Shown: positions 28,622 through 37,128 of the stretch, piece after piece
Layout: the number at the start of each line of letters is the position of its first letter
Position numbering within the stretch: the first letter of the stretch is position 1
Source: Pacificibacter maritimus
GTDB lineage: Bacteria; Pseudomonadota; Alphaproteobacteria; Rhodobacterales; Rhodobacteraceae
Direction: 5' to 3'
Length of the DNA stretch: 64,000 nucleotides
Assembly (NCBI RefSeq): GCF_003814915.1
Contig: NZ_RKQK01000001.1
Span: 354,031 to 418,030 of the forward strand
The notes under the pieces: model-generated
What the model was told of the DNA's origin: nothing
Database searches by the model: none
The model's input: only the letters and a program-made list of their open reading frames with translations
Program-made: the position numbers and the translations under genes

Positions 28622-29494
28622 TCAGGCGGTGCGGCGCGTTTCTCGATGCCAAACATAAAGACCCGCAGCCACGATCACAAGCGCGCCGATACAGGTCCAC
28701 AGATCAGGCCATTGATCAAAGAATATGACGCCCCAAAGCGTGGCCGTGATCAACCCAGCATAGGTGAAAGGCGCGACAACTGACGCAGGCGCAGTCGAAT
28801 AGGCTTTGAGCATCATCAACTGTGCGCCTGTGCCGATAGACCCAACACAGAGCATCATCAAAACAGCCGTCATATCAGGGCGGACCCAATAAAAAGGCAG
28901 GACCAAGCACATCAATCCACCGCAGACCAGCCCCGTGTAAAGCTGTGGCGTGAGCGCGGATTCGGTTTTGCCAATATAGCGCGTCGTGATGGAAAAAGAC
29001 GCAATGCAGAGCGCGGACCCCAAGGGCCAAAGCGAGTGTATGGAAAACACATCGGTGCCAGGGCGAATGATGATCATAGCGCCAAAAAGCGCAGCCAGAA
29101 TGCCAAAAATCCGCCTTGGGCCAATGCGCTCGCCCAAAATAATGGCGGCTGCAATGGTGATGAGGATCGGGGCCAAATCCGCAACTGCTGTTGCTTCAGC
29201 CAAGCCTTGGTATTTCAAAGCGGTAAAAAAACATGCCGCGGCCCCCAATTGCATCAAAGATCGGAAAATTTGTAAGCGCAGATGCGGCGTTGCCAAATAA
29301 CGCGGCGCACGGTGACGACAGATGAGTAAAATGATCAGCAACTGGCCGAAATAGCGCGCCCAAAGCACTTGGGCCAGACTGACCTGTGTGCCCAGCTGTT
29401 TGGCAAAAGCGTCCATTAAGGAAAACAAGCCAACAGAAAGCATTACAAACAGAATGCCTTGAGTGGAGGGGGACTGATAAGAAAACCATTTCAT
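28622..29494 (-). CDS. DMT superfamily (EamA) transporter
   Basis: A 290-residue inner-membrane transporter with ten predicted helices arranged as two EamA repeats (about residues 10-140 and 150-285). 'AEATAVADLAPILITIAAAIILGE' (residues about 100-123) and 'VVAPFTYAGLITATLWGVIFF' in the second half are the repeated EamA cores. AAAAGGGA precedes the ATG. It probably exports a metabolite such as an amino acid or nucleotide-related compound, but the substrate cannot be predicted. It lies upstream of the acyltransferase gene, likely in one operon. Confidence 0.88.
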   Translation of the reverse strand: MKWFSYQSPSTQGILFVMLSVGLFSLMDAFAKQLGTQVSLAQVLWARYFGQLLIILLICRHRAPRYLATPHLRLQIFRSLMQLGAAACFFTALKYQGLAEATAVADLAPILITIAAAIILGERIGPRRIFGILAALFGAMIIIRPGTDVFSIHSLWPLGSALCIASFSITTRYIGKTESALTPQLYTGLVCGGLMCLVLPFYWVRPDMTAVLMMLCVGSIGTGAQLMMLKAYSTAPASVVAPFTYAGLITATLWGVIFFDQWPDLWTCIGALVIVAAGLYVWHRETRRTA

Positions 29495-29559
29495 GCCATC
29501 CCTTTTATGAGCATGTCGTGGGCTTCGCTAGGTGGCTTTCTCGGATAGGGGGTGTGTGA

Positions 29560-30678
29560 TTATTCATCACCCGTCAAAAGAAAGATTTCGCCATCAGCTT
29601 CTAATTGGCGAATCCCGCCGACGACAGCATTCATGGCTTCTTCTGCGTCCGATTCTTTGACCTTACCGACAGTTTCGATTTCTTCGCGTAGGCCATCCGC
29701 CATACGTTTCGACATATTCGTCAAAATGAATTCTGTTGATTTTGCAGCCTCGCCGGTGGCGCCAGCCAAGGCTTTGATCAACAGATCTTGCTCAACCCCG
29801 CGCACCACTTTGGCGATATCGCGGGCATCAACACGGGTTGCGATATTCGCGAAGGTAAAGATGTTTTTACGCACTTCTTCTGCGAATTCTTTATCGGTTT
29901 CATCCAATCCCTCAAGCACACCGTCGCGGGTGGCGGAGGCTGAGAAATTCAAGATAGCGCCCACACGTTCGGTCGGGGCATCTGTAAAGGCTTGTGACGG
30001 CTGGGCGTCAAGTTTGGCAGCAATTGAGATGCCGATGCGCTGCACAACGTCTGGGGCAATCGCAGAGGTCAATGAGATGGCATATGCGATGCGGCGCGCA
30101 CGATCCCCTGGCAACATCGACAAAAGCTGCGCGGATTTTGCGACCTTTAGTTTTGAGAGCAACACAGCGCCAACTTCAACGCTTTCCTCAGACAAGATCG
30201 GCAAAATGCGCACGGGGTCTAGGTCTGCGATCCTTTCCCATGGGTCGCCCGTTAAGGAAAATCCAGCATTTTTGCGCAATTTCGCCGAAGTCGTGGGGGA
30301 TATTGTGCCTTCCAGCACGTTCAATGCGCCTTCTAAGCCGCCTGGAAAGGACAGACCAATCTCATCGAGTTCATTTATGAATTCTTCGACGACTGCGACT
30401 AAGGTGTCTTTGCTGATATGACGCAAATCTGTCATTTGATGCGCCAATTCGACCTGCATTTCTTCGGGGAAGTTGGCCAGTGGCAGTTTCACATCTTCGG
30501 CGGCCAAAAGGCGCACGATCACGGCCGCTTTGGCTTTTTTCGACAGTTTTGCAGGCATACGGGTGACGGTTTCGGGCGCATCAAAACCACCGAAGTCGCC
30601 CAGTTTATGAGACTCGTCAAAGCTACCAAGGTCGGGCAGGTTGCCCATATCACCGAAATCTTGGGGAAGTCCGTCCAC
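29560..30678 (-). CDS. fliG: flagellar motor switch protein FliG
   Basis: A 372-residue FliG-family protein, normally the rotor protein that contacts the MS ring and the stator. After an acidic N-terminal extension of about 40 residues ('DFGDMGNLPDLGSFDE'), the FliG N and middle domains follow ('LSKKAKAAVIVRLLAAED', 'ALNVLEGTISP'), then the C-terminal torque domain ('TRVDARDIAKVVRGVEQDLL', 'LTNMSKRMADGLREEIE') with its charged residues. It starts with GTG behind a GAGG site. No other flagellar gene is near, so it is an isolated copy between a transporter and purB. Confidence 0.88.
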   Translation of the reverse strand: MDGLPQDFGDMGNLPDLGSFDESHKLGDFGGFDAPETVTRMPAKLSKKAKAAVIVRLLAAEDVKLPLANFPEEMQVELAHQMTDLRHISKDTLVAVVEEFINELDEIGLSFPGGLEGALNVLEGTISPTTSAKLRKNAGFSLTGDPWERIADLDPVRILPILSEESVEVGAVLLSKLKVAKSAQLLSMLPGDRARRIAYAISLTSAIAPDVVQRIGISIAAKLDAQPSQAFTDAPTERVGAILNFSASATRDGVLEGLDETDKEFAEEVRKNIFTFANIATRVDARDIAKVVRGVEQDLLIKALAGATGEAAKSTEFILTNMSKRMADGLREEIETVGKVKESDAEEAMNAVVGGIRQLEADGEIFLLTGDE

Positions 30679-30785
30679 GCCTGTGCCTCATTTTCAATAT
30701 CACTTGCAAAGACATTGCACGATCATTCTTAACGCAAAGCTACCAGCCCCATGAAATTGCAATAAATTGTAGAAAACTTGCAAAG

Positions 30786-30822
30786 AAAAGCCCCCGACAC
30801 CGAATGGCGCGGGGGCTTTTAA
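30786..30822 (-). terminator. terminator after purB
   Basis: Perfect 11-bp stem AAAAGCCCCCG (30786-30796) with CGGGGGCTTTT (30810-30820) around 13 bases; T run on the minus strand just past purB. Confidence 0.9.
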
Positions 30823-30838
30823 ATACGCAAGCGCTGCT

Positions 30839-32140
30839 TTAGCCAAAGACGCGTTTGAAAATCGTATCGACATGTTTGGTGTGGTATTCCATGTCGAATT
30901 TTTCTTTGATGCCGTCAACGCCCAAGGCCGCAACAACTTCTTCGTCTGCGAGCAATTCTTCTTGGAAATCAACGCGGTGTTCCCAAACTTTTAGAGCATT
31001 GCGTTGCACCATAGAATAGGCGTCTTCGCGTGACACTCCCGCTTGAGTGAGCGCCAAAAGCACGCGCTGAGACATGACCAATCCTGGGAATTTGTTCATG
31101 TTGTCGAGCATGTTTTGTGGGAAGATCAACATTTTGTCGATCACACCTGTCAAACGGTTCAAAGCAAAGTTCAACGTGATGGTCGCGTCTGGCGCGATTG
31201 TGCGCTCAACTGAAGAATGCGAAATATCGCGTTCGTGCCACAGGGCGACGTTTTCCATCGCAGGCACCACAGTCATGCGCACAAGACGGGCGAGACCTGT
31301 GAGGTTTTCGGTCAAGATCGGGTTTTTCTTATGCGGCATCGCAGAGGAGCCTTTTTGCCCCATCGAGAAAAACTCAGCACCTTCAAGCACTTCTGTACGC
31401 TGCATGTGGCGAATTTCGATCACGATGTTTTCCATCGAGGAAGCAATCACACCCAAAACAGCAAAGAACATCGCGTGACGATCACGCGGGATCACTTGGG
31501 TTGAAATCGGCTCAGGTGTGAGGCCGAGCTGTTCACAGACGTGCTCTTCAACGCGGGGGTCCACATTGGCAAATGTCCCGATGGCGCCAGAAATTGCGCC
31601 TGTGCCGATTTCTTCGCGCACGGATTTCAAACGCGCCAAGTTGCGGTCCATTTCAGCGTAAAAGCGCGCGAATGTCAGACCCATTGTGGTGGGTTCTGCG
31701 TGAATACCATGTGAGCGGCCAACGCGGACCGTGTCTTTGTGCTCTAGCGCGCGTTTTTTCAAAGCGGCCAACAGGTTTTCAAGATCTTTGATCAAGATGT
31801 CGGAGGCGCGCACAAGCTGCACGTTCAAACATGTGTCCAAAACGTCTGAGGATGTCATGCCTTGGTGCACGAAACGGGCCTCATCAGATCCAACGTGTTC
31901 GGCCAAATGCGTGAGAAAGGCGATGACATCGTGTTTGGTGACAGCTTCGATTTCGTCGATGCGCGCCACATCAAATTCAACGTCTTTGGCTTTCCAGACG
32001 GCGTCTGCGTTTTCTTGTGGGATCACGCCAAGTTTGGCCATCGCATCACAGGCGTGGGCTTCGATTTCGTACCAGATTTTGAATTTGGTTGCGGGTTCCC
32101 AGATGTCGACCATCTCTTTGCGGGAGTAACGGGGGATCAT
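30839..32140 (-). CDS. purB: adenylosuccinate lyase
   Basis: Fumarase/aspartase-superfamily enzyme acting twice in purine synthesis (SAICAR to AICAR, adenylosuccinate to AMP). The 433 residues match the bacterial family. The start 'MIPRYSRKEMVDIWEPATKF' is canonical, the superfamily signature is 'GSSAMPHKKNPILTENL' (about residues 264-280), and 'VGRSHGIHAEPTTMG' carries the catalytic His segment. It has its own terminator. The 98-bp upstream gap contains no clear PurR-type site that I recognise. Confidence 0.97.
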   Translation of the reverse strand: MIPRYSRKEMVDIWEPATKFKIWYEIEAHACDAMAKLGVIPQENADAVWKAKDVEFDVARIDEIEAVTKHDVIAFLTHLAEHVGSDEARFVHQGMTSSDVLDTCLNVQLVRASDILIKDLENLLAALKKRALEHKDTVRVGRSHGIHAEPTTMGLTFARFYAEMDRNLARLKSVREEIGTGAISGAIGTFANVDPRVEEHVCEQLGLTPEPISTQVIPRDRHAMFFAVLGVIASSMENIVIEIRHMQRTEVLEGAEFFSMGQKGSSAMPHKKNPILTENLTGLARLVRMTVVPAMENVALWHERDISHSSVERTIAPDATITLNFALNRLTGVIDKMLIFPQNMLDNMNKFPGLVMSQRVLLALTQAGVSREDAYSMVQRNALKVWEHRVDFQEELLADEEVVAALGVDGIKEKFDMEYHTKHVDTIFKRVFG

Positions 32141-32238
32141 AGGCGTGCCCTTTATATCTGATTAGGAGTTGCCGCGTCTTTAGAACGAACGGGGCTTGGG
32201 GGCAAGAGGCACGCGTTCTAATCCCTGACATGATGCTA

Positions 32239-32757
32239 TTAGATCAATCCAAACACGGATTTTACGATCTGGACCAGAAAATTCACAAAGTTAGCGGTCG
32301 CAAGATTGATATCCGCACTGTCCAGATTGCTGTTGGACAGAGCTATGTAAAGGAGTACCGCGACAGGCAGGGCAAGGACTTGCATCCAGACGGGGGTGCC
32401 TTTGGCCTGTTCACCCGCGCGCAGAGCGCCAAATTTCATAAAGACGCTCAAAGGCCCATGACGTAACCACCACGGCTGCCTTGCCCAGAATTCTTTTTCA
32501 CCTTGCACGCGCGCAGGTTCGGCCAAGCGTTTCTTAAGCGTTTTTTGCGCGTGCAGATCTACAATTGGAGCGCTTTCAACATCCTGTAGCATGGCCCGAA
32601 TGTCATTGGCGCTTTGAGTGTTTAAAACACCGCCTTGGACGGCTTTATACTGCGCTGATCGCGTTTCGCTAAGGCGGCGTGATTTCATTTCGCGGGACTT
32701 GGCGCGGTTGTTTGGGTGACGGCTATCCATCGGATGATAGGTTTTTGAAAACATCAT
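32239..32757 (-). CDS. uncharacterised protein with N-terminal TYHPxDSRHPxN motif and C-terminal membrane helix
   Basis: A 172-residue protein of no family I know. It begins 'MMFSKTYHPMDSRHPNNRAK', has a basic, probably disordered linker, a conserved-looking 'EKEFWARQPWWLRHGPLS' segment (about residues 82-99) and one strong membrane helix (about 120-138). The next gene upstream (32765-33358) starts with nearly the same motif and also ends with a membrane helix, and the two are seven bases apart, so they are an operon of divergent paralogues. Function unknown. Confidence 0.75.
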   Translation of the reverse strand: MMFSKTYHPMDSRHPNNRAKSREMKSRRLSETRSAQYKAVQGGVLNTQSANDIRAMLQDVESAPIVDLHAQKTLKKRLAEPARVQGEKEFWARQPWWLRHGPLSVFMKFGALRAGEQAKGTPVWMQVLALPVAVLLYIALSNSNLDSADINLATANFVNFLVQIVKSVFGLI

Positions 32758-32764
32758 TTAATCC

Positions 32765-33358
32765 TTAAAAATCAGATGAATAAGACGAAGCTGGCGCCGA
32801 CATTTTGGGGGTTGAGTTTTGCAAGGTTGTGGCAAGCCCACCCAGATCCAAATAGGAAAACAGCCAATAGAGGGCGAAGACGGCGACTGTGATCAGCCTC
32901 ACGCGCATCATAATGTTGCCAGCAATGTGCAGGCCTTTCCCGATGGCGCCGAGGGGCGACGCAGGGGGGGCTTTTGAGGCGCTTACCTGACTGTCGTTTT
33001 GCAGGTTCTGCTGCGCATATGGTTGTGACTGCACAACATCCTGCGCTTTCGGCGGCTCAATATTGGCCATTTCAGCGCGTCTGGCCTGTGTTTGGGCGGC
33101 TAAAAATGCAATGTGATCGCGGGTCGATAGACCTTTGGGCGCAGGGGAAGATGTTGGGGGCAAGGCTTTCTTGCGTGAAAAACCGAGCGATGTCGGTCTC
33201 TTTTTAGGTGATTTTTCAGCCGTTTTGAGTGCAAGGTGATCATCCAGCGCAGGTGCGGTCGGTGCAGCAGTGACGCCGTAAGTGCCCTTTTGTGCGCCTG
33301 CCGCATTGCGCGGATGGCGGCTGTCGAGTGGATGATATGTCTTTTTGAATAATCCCAT
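32765..33358 (-). CDS. uncharacterised protein, paralogue of its downstream neighbour
   Basis: A 197-residue protein. I chose ATG 33358 ('MGLFKKTYHPLDSRHPRNAA') because this aligns with the start of the neighbour. The middle (about 25-135) is Ala/Pro/Lys-rich and probably disordered, with 'STRDHIAFLAAQTQARRAEM' as a possible helix. A single membrane helix lies at about 155-175 ('LITVAVFALYWLFSYLDLGG'). The C-terminus is Ser-rich. Only the N-terminal 13 or so residues and the layout are shared with the neighbour, suggesting the motif is the functional part. It lies between purB and glnA. Function unknown. Confidence 0.72.
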   Translation of the reverse strand: MGLFKKTYHPLDSRHPRNAAGAQKGTYGVTAAPTAPALDDHLALKTAEKSPKKRPTSLGFSRKKALPPTSSPAPKGLSTRDHIAFLAAQTQARRAEMANIEPPKAQDVVQSQPYAQQNLQNDSQVSASKAPPASPLGAIGKGLHIAGNIMMRVRLITVAVFALYWLFSYLDLGGLATTLQNSTPKMSAPASSYSSDF

Positions 33359-33491
33359 TTCACACCTAAGTTGCACAATTTGCGACCCAAATAGGGATAA
33401 ACGAGGATCAAGGCAGAAATTCGACAAGGATTTGACGCTATTGAAAAATGTCGGTGCAGGTCATTCGGGGAGGCCGCTTTGACATGAAAAA

Positions 33492-33513
33492 GGGCGCTCA
33501 AATGAGCGCCCAG
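33492..33513 (-). terminator. terminator after glnA
   Basis: GGGCGCT (33492-33498) pairs with AGCGCCC (33505-33511), extendable inward by two pairs. On the minus strand it is followed by TTTTTC, 29 bp past the glnA stop. Confidence 0.85.
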
Positions 33514-33539
33514 TTTCGTAAATTCGACCAATCCAGCGA

Positions 33540-34946
33540 TTAGCAGGAGTAGTACAATTTGTATTCCATTGGGTGTGGTGTGTGCTCGTAAGCGTACACT
33601 TCTTCCCATTTCAGGTCCATGTAGCCCTGAAGTTGGTCTTTGGTGAACACGTCGCCTTCTGTGAGGAAGTCCATGTCCGCTTCAAGAGCTTCCAAAGCTT
33701 CGCGCAAAGATCCACAAACAGTTGGGATCGCTGCCAATTCTTCAGCTGGCAAGTCGTAGAGATCTTTGTCAGATGAGGGGCCTGGATCGATCTTGTTTTT
33801 GATGCCGTCAAGGCCAGCCATCATAAGCGCTGCGAAGCACAAGTATGGGTTGGCTGCTGGATCAGGGAAACGGGCTTCAACGCGTTTCGCTTTGGGGGAT
33901 TCCGCGTAAGGAATACGGATACAGCCAGAGCGGTTAGACGCAGAGTAGGCGCGCAAAACAGGAGCTTCGAAACCTGGGATCAAACGCTTGTAAGAGTTTG
34001 TTGATGGGTTTGTGATCGCGTTCAGCGCTTTCGCGTGCTTCAAGATACCGCCGATGAAGTACAAAGCTTCTTGAGACAAATCAGCGTATTTGTCGCCTGC
34101 GAACAATGGCTTACCATCTTTCCAGATGGACATGTTCACGTGCATACCAGTGCCGTTATCGCCCGCAATTGGCTTTGGCATAAATGTAGCAGATTTGCCG
34201 TAAGCCTGTGCTACGTTGTGCACAACGTATTTGTATTTCTGGATTTCGTCAGCTTGCTTTGTCAGCGTGCCGAAGATCAAGCCCAGTTCGTGCTGACATG
34301 AGGCAACCTCGTGGTGGTGCTTGTCAACTTTCATGCCCATGTTGGCCATTGTTGTCAGCATTTCACCGCGAATGTCTTGCGCGTCATCGATTGGGTTGAC
34401 TGGGAAGTAACCGCCTTTGATGCCAGGACGGTGGCCAGTGTTGCCCATTTCGTATTCAGTGTCAGAGTTCCATGCACCGTCGAGCGCGTCGACTTGGTAG
34501 GATACTTTGTTCATGGAGACTTGGAAGCGCACGTCGTCGAACAAGAAGAACTCAGCTTCTGGACCAAAGAATGCCGTGTCGCCGATGCCTGTAGATTTCA
34601 GGTAAGCTTCTGCTTTTTCAGCAACAGAACGTGGGTCACGCTCGTATGGTTCACGTGTGTCTGGCTCTACAACTGAACAGTGAATGCACAGTGTTTTTTC
34701 AGCGTAGAAAGGATCGATGTAGACAGAATTCGTGTCTGGGATCAGTTTCATGTCTGATTTGTCGATTGATTTCCAACCCGCGATGGAAGAGCCGTCGAAC
34801 ATGAAGCCTTCTTCAAGGAAGTCTTCGTCAACTTCAGTGTGGCGCAATGTTACGTGCTGCAACTTGCCGCGTGGATCGGTGAAACGAACGTCAACGTATT
34901 GAATCTCTTCGTCTTTGATAGTCTTGATAACGTCTGCGATGCTCAT
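33540..34946 (-). CDS. glnA: glutamine synthetase type I
   Basis: ATP-dependent synthesis of glutamine from glutamate and ammonia, the main ammonium assimilation step. The 468 residues match the dodecameric GSI-beta form. '[17 protein letters not shown]' (about residues 50-66), the ATP-binding '[20 protein letters not shown]' block and the adenylylation site Tyr in '[11 protein letters not shown]' are all present, so activity is likely tuned by GlnE and the PII protein. It is preceded by glnB with 65 bp between them, the usual alphaproteobacterial glnBA unit. Confidence 0.98.
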   Translation of the reverse strand: MSIADVIKTIKDEEIQYVDVRFTDPRGKLQHVTLRHTEVDEDFLEEGFMFDGSSIAGWKSIDKSDMKLIPDTNSVYIDPFYAEKTLCIHCSVVEPDTREPYERDPRSVAEKAEAYLKSTGIGDTAFFGPEAEFFLFDDVRFQVSMNKVSYQVDALDGAWNSDTEYEMGNTGHRPGIKGGYFPVNPIDDAQDIRGEMLTTMANMGMKVDKHHHEVASCQHELGLIFGTLTKQADEIQKYKYVVHNVAQAYGKSATFMPKPIAGDNGTGMHVNMSIWKDGKPLFAGDKYADLSQEALYFIGGILKHAKALNAITNPSTNSYKRLIPGFEAPVLRAYSASNRSGCIRIPYAESPKAKRVEARFPDPAANPYLCFAALMMAGLDGIKNKIDPGPSSDKDLYDLPAEELAAIPTVCGSLREALEALEADMDFLTEGDVFTKDQLQGYMDLKWEEVYAYEHTPHPMEYKLYYSC

Positions 34947-35011
34947 CTTACATTATCCCCTTACTTTTATATCTAATTTGAAAGACATGGTCGAACCAAC
35001 CATACTTTGGC

Positions 35012-35389
<378 letters not shown>

Positions 35390-35451
35390 TCACTTCTGGT
35401 GAGGGGTCACAATCAACCAGAGGGATGGCGGTTTGTCTGCTTAAGGAATTT

Positions 35452-35476
35452 GCACATGTTTGATTAAAAAATGTGC
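35452..35476 (-). promoter_or_regulatory. inverted repeat in the glnB promoter region
   Basis: GCACAT (35452-35457) and ATGTGC (35471-35476) form a dyad with a 13-base AT-rich spacer, about 100 bp upstream of glnB; another TGCAC follows at 35481-35485. It resembles but does not match the NtrC site (TGCAC-N-GTGCA), so the regulator is uncertain. Confidence 0.35.
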
Positions 35477-35593
35477 GAAATGCACTAAAAACAGTCAAAA
35501 TAAAAACTTATCGTGTATTTTTTGCCCGAAGTGATCCGTTTCGCCCAAATCTACGGCATATTAAGTCGCGTATTTTGCGAAAGTCACGCTGCG

Positions 35594-35941
35594 TCAGGCC
35601 GCAAAAGTTTTGCCTGTCTTTGAGTGGACTTGAAAGCCGTCGGCAAAGATGACTTCCGCGCTGTCAAAGATCAGCGTGAACATTTGGGGGGCAGGGGTGT
35701 CAATATTGCGCAAAGTCCGCATACCAGAACGGGTGATGATCCTGTCGCCCTGTTCCAGATACTCAACAGGCAAAGCGCCATCTGCGGTCAAAACAAGAGT
35801 GCCAAGGGCAATACCATTTTCGTAGCACGGAAGAATGTCTTCGATCTTTAGCCGGCGACGCGGCGCGCCTTGGGAGGGATTGGATGCTGGGAGCCTGTCG
35901 ACCTTGCGGCCATAGCTGCGCCCATGATCATCATGCGTCAT
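35594..35941 (-). CDS. short Hint-domain protein
   Basis: A 115-residue protein that I recognise as a Hint (hedgehog/intein) domain of the type common in Rhodobacterales. It has 'ENGIALGTLVLTADGALPVEYLEQGDRIITRSG' spread over about residues 42-74, which matches the Hint start 'G-T-x-I-x-T-x-x-G-x-x-P-V-E-x-L-x-x-G-D'. The usual N-terminal Cys of a splicing domain is replaced (here Leu-Gly-Thr). It is shorter than usual, ending soon after 'FADGFQVHSKTGKTF'. GAGAG precedes the ATG. Self-splicing is unlikely; function unknown. Confidence 0.7.
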   Translation of the reverse strand: MTHDDHGRSYGRKVDRLPASNPSQGAPRRRLKIEDILPCYENGIALGTLVLTADGALPVEYLEQGDRIITRSGMRTLRNIDTPAPQMFTLIFDSAEVIFADGFQVHSKTGKTFAA

Positions 35942-36124
35942 GATGCTCTCTTTTTATATGTTAAACTGCCTCGATGTGGCGATATGTTCCGCCATCTAAA
36001 GGTTAACCTATGGTATGATGTGTGATGGGCAAAGGATTAATTTTGTAAAAAATCGCACTAAAGTTCATTTTGTTGCATTTTGCGTCTGGCGCTGCCCATT
36101 TTGCTTTGCTATGAGGCAGGCAAT

Positions 36125-36208
36125 GCGGGTGTGGCGGAATTGGTAGACGCACCAGATTTAGGTTCTGGCGCCTATGGCGTGGGGGTTCGAGTCCCTTCAC
36201 CCGCACCA
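36125..36208 (+). tRNA. tRNA-Leu (anticodon UAG)
   Basis: An 84-base class II tRNA. Acceptor stem GCGGGTG (36125-36131) with CACCCGC (36198-36204), discriminator A and encoded CCA (36206-36208). The D-arm contains GGCGGAATTGGTAGACGC. The anticodon stem CCAGA/TCTGG closes a TTTAGGT loop, giving anticodon TAG. A long variable arm and the GGTTCGAGTCC T-arm follow. Confidence 0.97.
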
Positions 36209-36361
36209 CTTATCCCCTTAAAATCAAATAGAACACCTGCGTTACGGTCTTTTGGCCCGTTTCAAATGTGCCGCGCGTTTTACGGATAGTGCGGATCGCT
36301 TGAGGCATGGCACAATCGCACTGTGGTCGGTTGTATAGGGTTTGCCGATGAAGTCGCAGGC

Positions 36362-36808
36362 CTAAGCGTTGACTCGATCTCTTGCCCAGTCACGTAGCGT
36401 GATATCAACAGGGCTATCATTGTCGCCTGCGAATTGCATGTTACTGATTTTCCACCTGTCATCGCCGCGACGCAGAACAACAAATCCCGCATAGGAGTCT
36501 TCGGCCAGCTGATGCCTTTCTTTGATGTAGCGTGTCTCATAGGCCGCGCAGATGGTGTCTTTATCGGTGAACATCGCCTCAACACAGTGACGCACCATGT
36601 GCGTGAGCCGTTTTGCCTTTAGGGTGTCGATGAACATCTTGCATATGGCGCGCATTTCCGCTTCTGTCCTTGCCACTGTGTGACCCTGCGAATTCTCAAG
36701 CGTACAAGGTATGTTGCACCAGCCCAAGGTGGCCTCGAGGTCGCCTGACATCGTCGCCTCTCCTTGGCGATCAAGAAAATCCTGTGCAATACGTACTGCG
36801 TCTTCCAC
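36362..36808 (-). CDS. SnoaL/NTF2-like hypothetical protein
   Basis: A 148-residue soluble protein, probably with an NTF2-like (SnoaL) alpha+beta cone fold. It starts with helices ('EDAVRIAQDFLDRQGEATMS'), has the 'LEATLGWCNIPCTLENSQG' beta entry, and ends with 'WKISNMQFA', a common NTF2-like closing strand. The start is a GTG at 36808 behind a GGAAC site; an internal ATG (residue 20) is an alternative. No catalytic residues can be assigned, and the neighbours give no context. Confidence 0.65.
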   Translation of the reverse strand: MEDAVRIAQDFLDRQGEATMSGDLEATLGWCNIPCTLENSQGHTVARTEAEMRAICKMFIDTLKAKRLTHMVRHCVEAMFTDKDTICAAYETRYIKERHQLAEDSYAGFVVLRRGDDRWKISNMQFAGDNDSPVDITLRDWARDRVNA

Positions 36809-37128
36809 TGCCCGTGTTCCTGTCCCTTAAAATGATATGGTGGTCGCATTTCTGCGAGGCTGAGTTTGTCACCATAGCCTGTAATGTCAATAAATTCGGC
36901 GCCCTGACTGTCACAAAGAGTTCAGTTTCTATAAGGGCGCGCTGTTTGGCGGCTCTGAGCGCCGCGTGAATGAGCTTGGCACGGATACGGGGCGGTCTGG
37001 GGACTGGGGGCTGGGGAAAGAAGGGCGAAAGTCAGCCATGCGCTGCAAGACGCGGTTTAGACGGAAAGGCGATCCGAAAGTGCGTGTGTGATGTCAAAAG
37101 TGGCAAGCTGAAGCCGCCACTTTCATCT
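36809..37128. other. intergenic region, no gene seen
   Basis: A 320-bp region between the start of the SnoaL-like gene and the end of the ABC transporter operon. It holds the ABC operon terminator near its right end. The open frames crossing it have no family resemblance and poor start sites. Confidence 0.5.
37097..37123 (-). terminator. terminator of the ABC importer operon
   Basis: AAAGTGGC (37097-37104) pairs perfectly with GCCACTTT (37116-37123); on the minus strand TTTTGACATC follows, just past the stop of the ATPase gene. Confidence 0.7.

Noticed and set aside
36809..37128. Possible gene between the SnoaL-like protein and the ABC operon
   Set aside because: The frames present run into neighbouring genes, have no ribosome site and no recognisable sequence.
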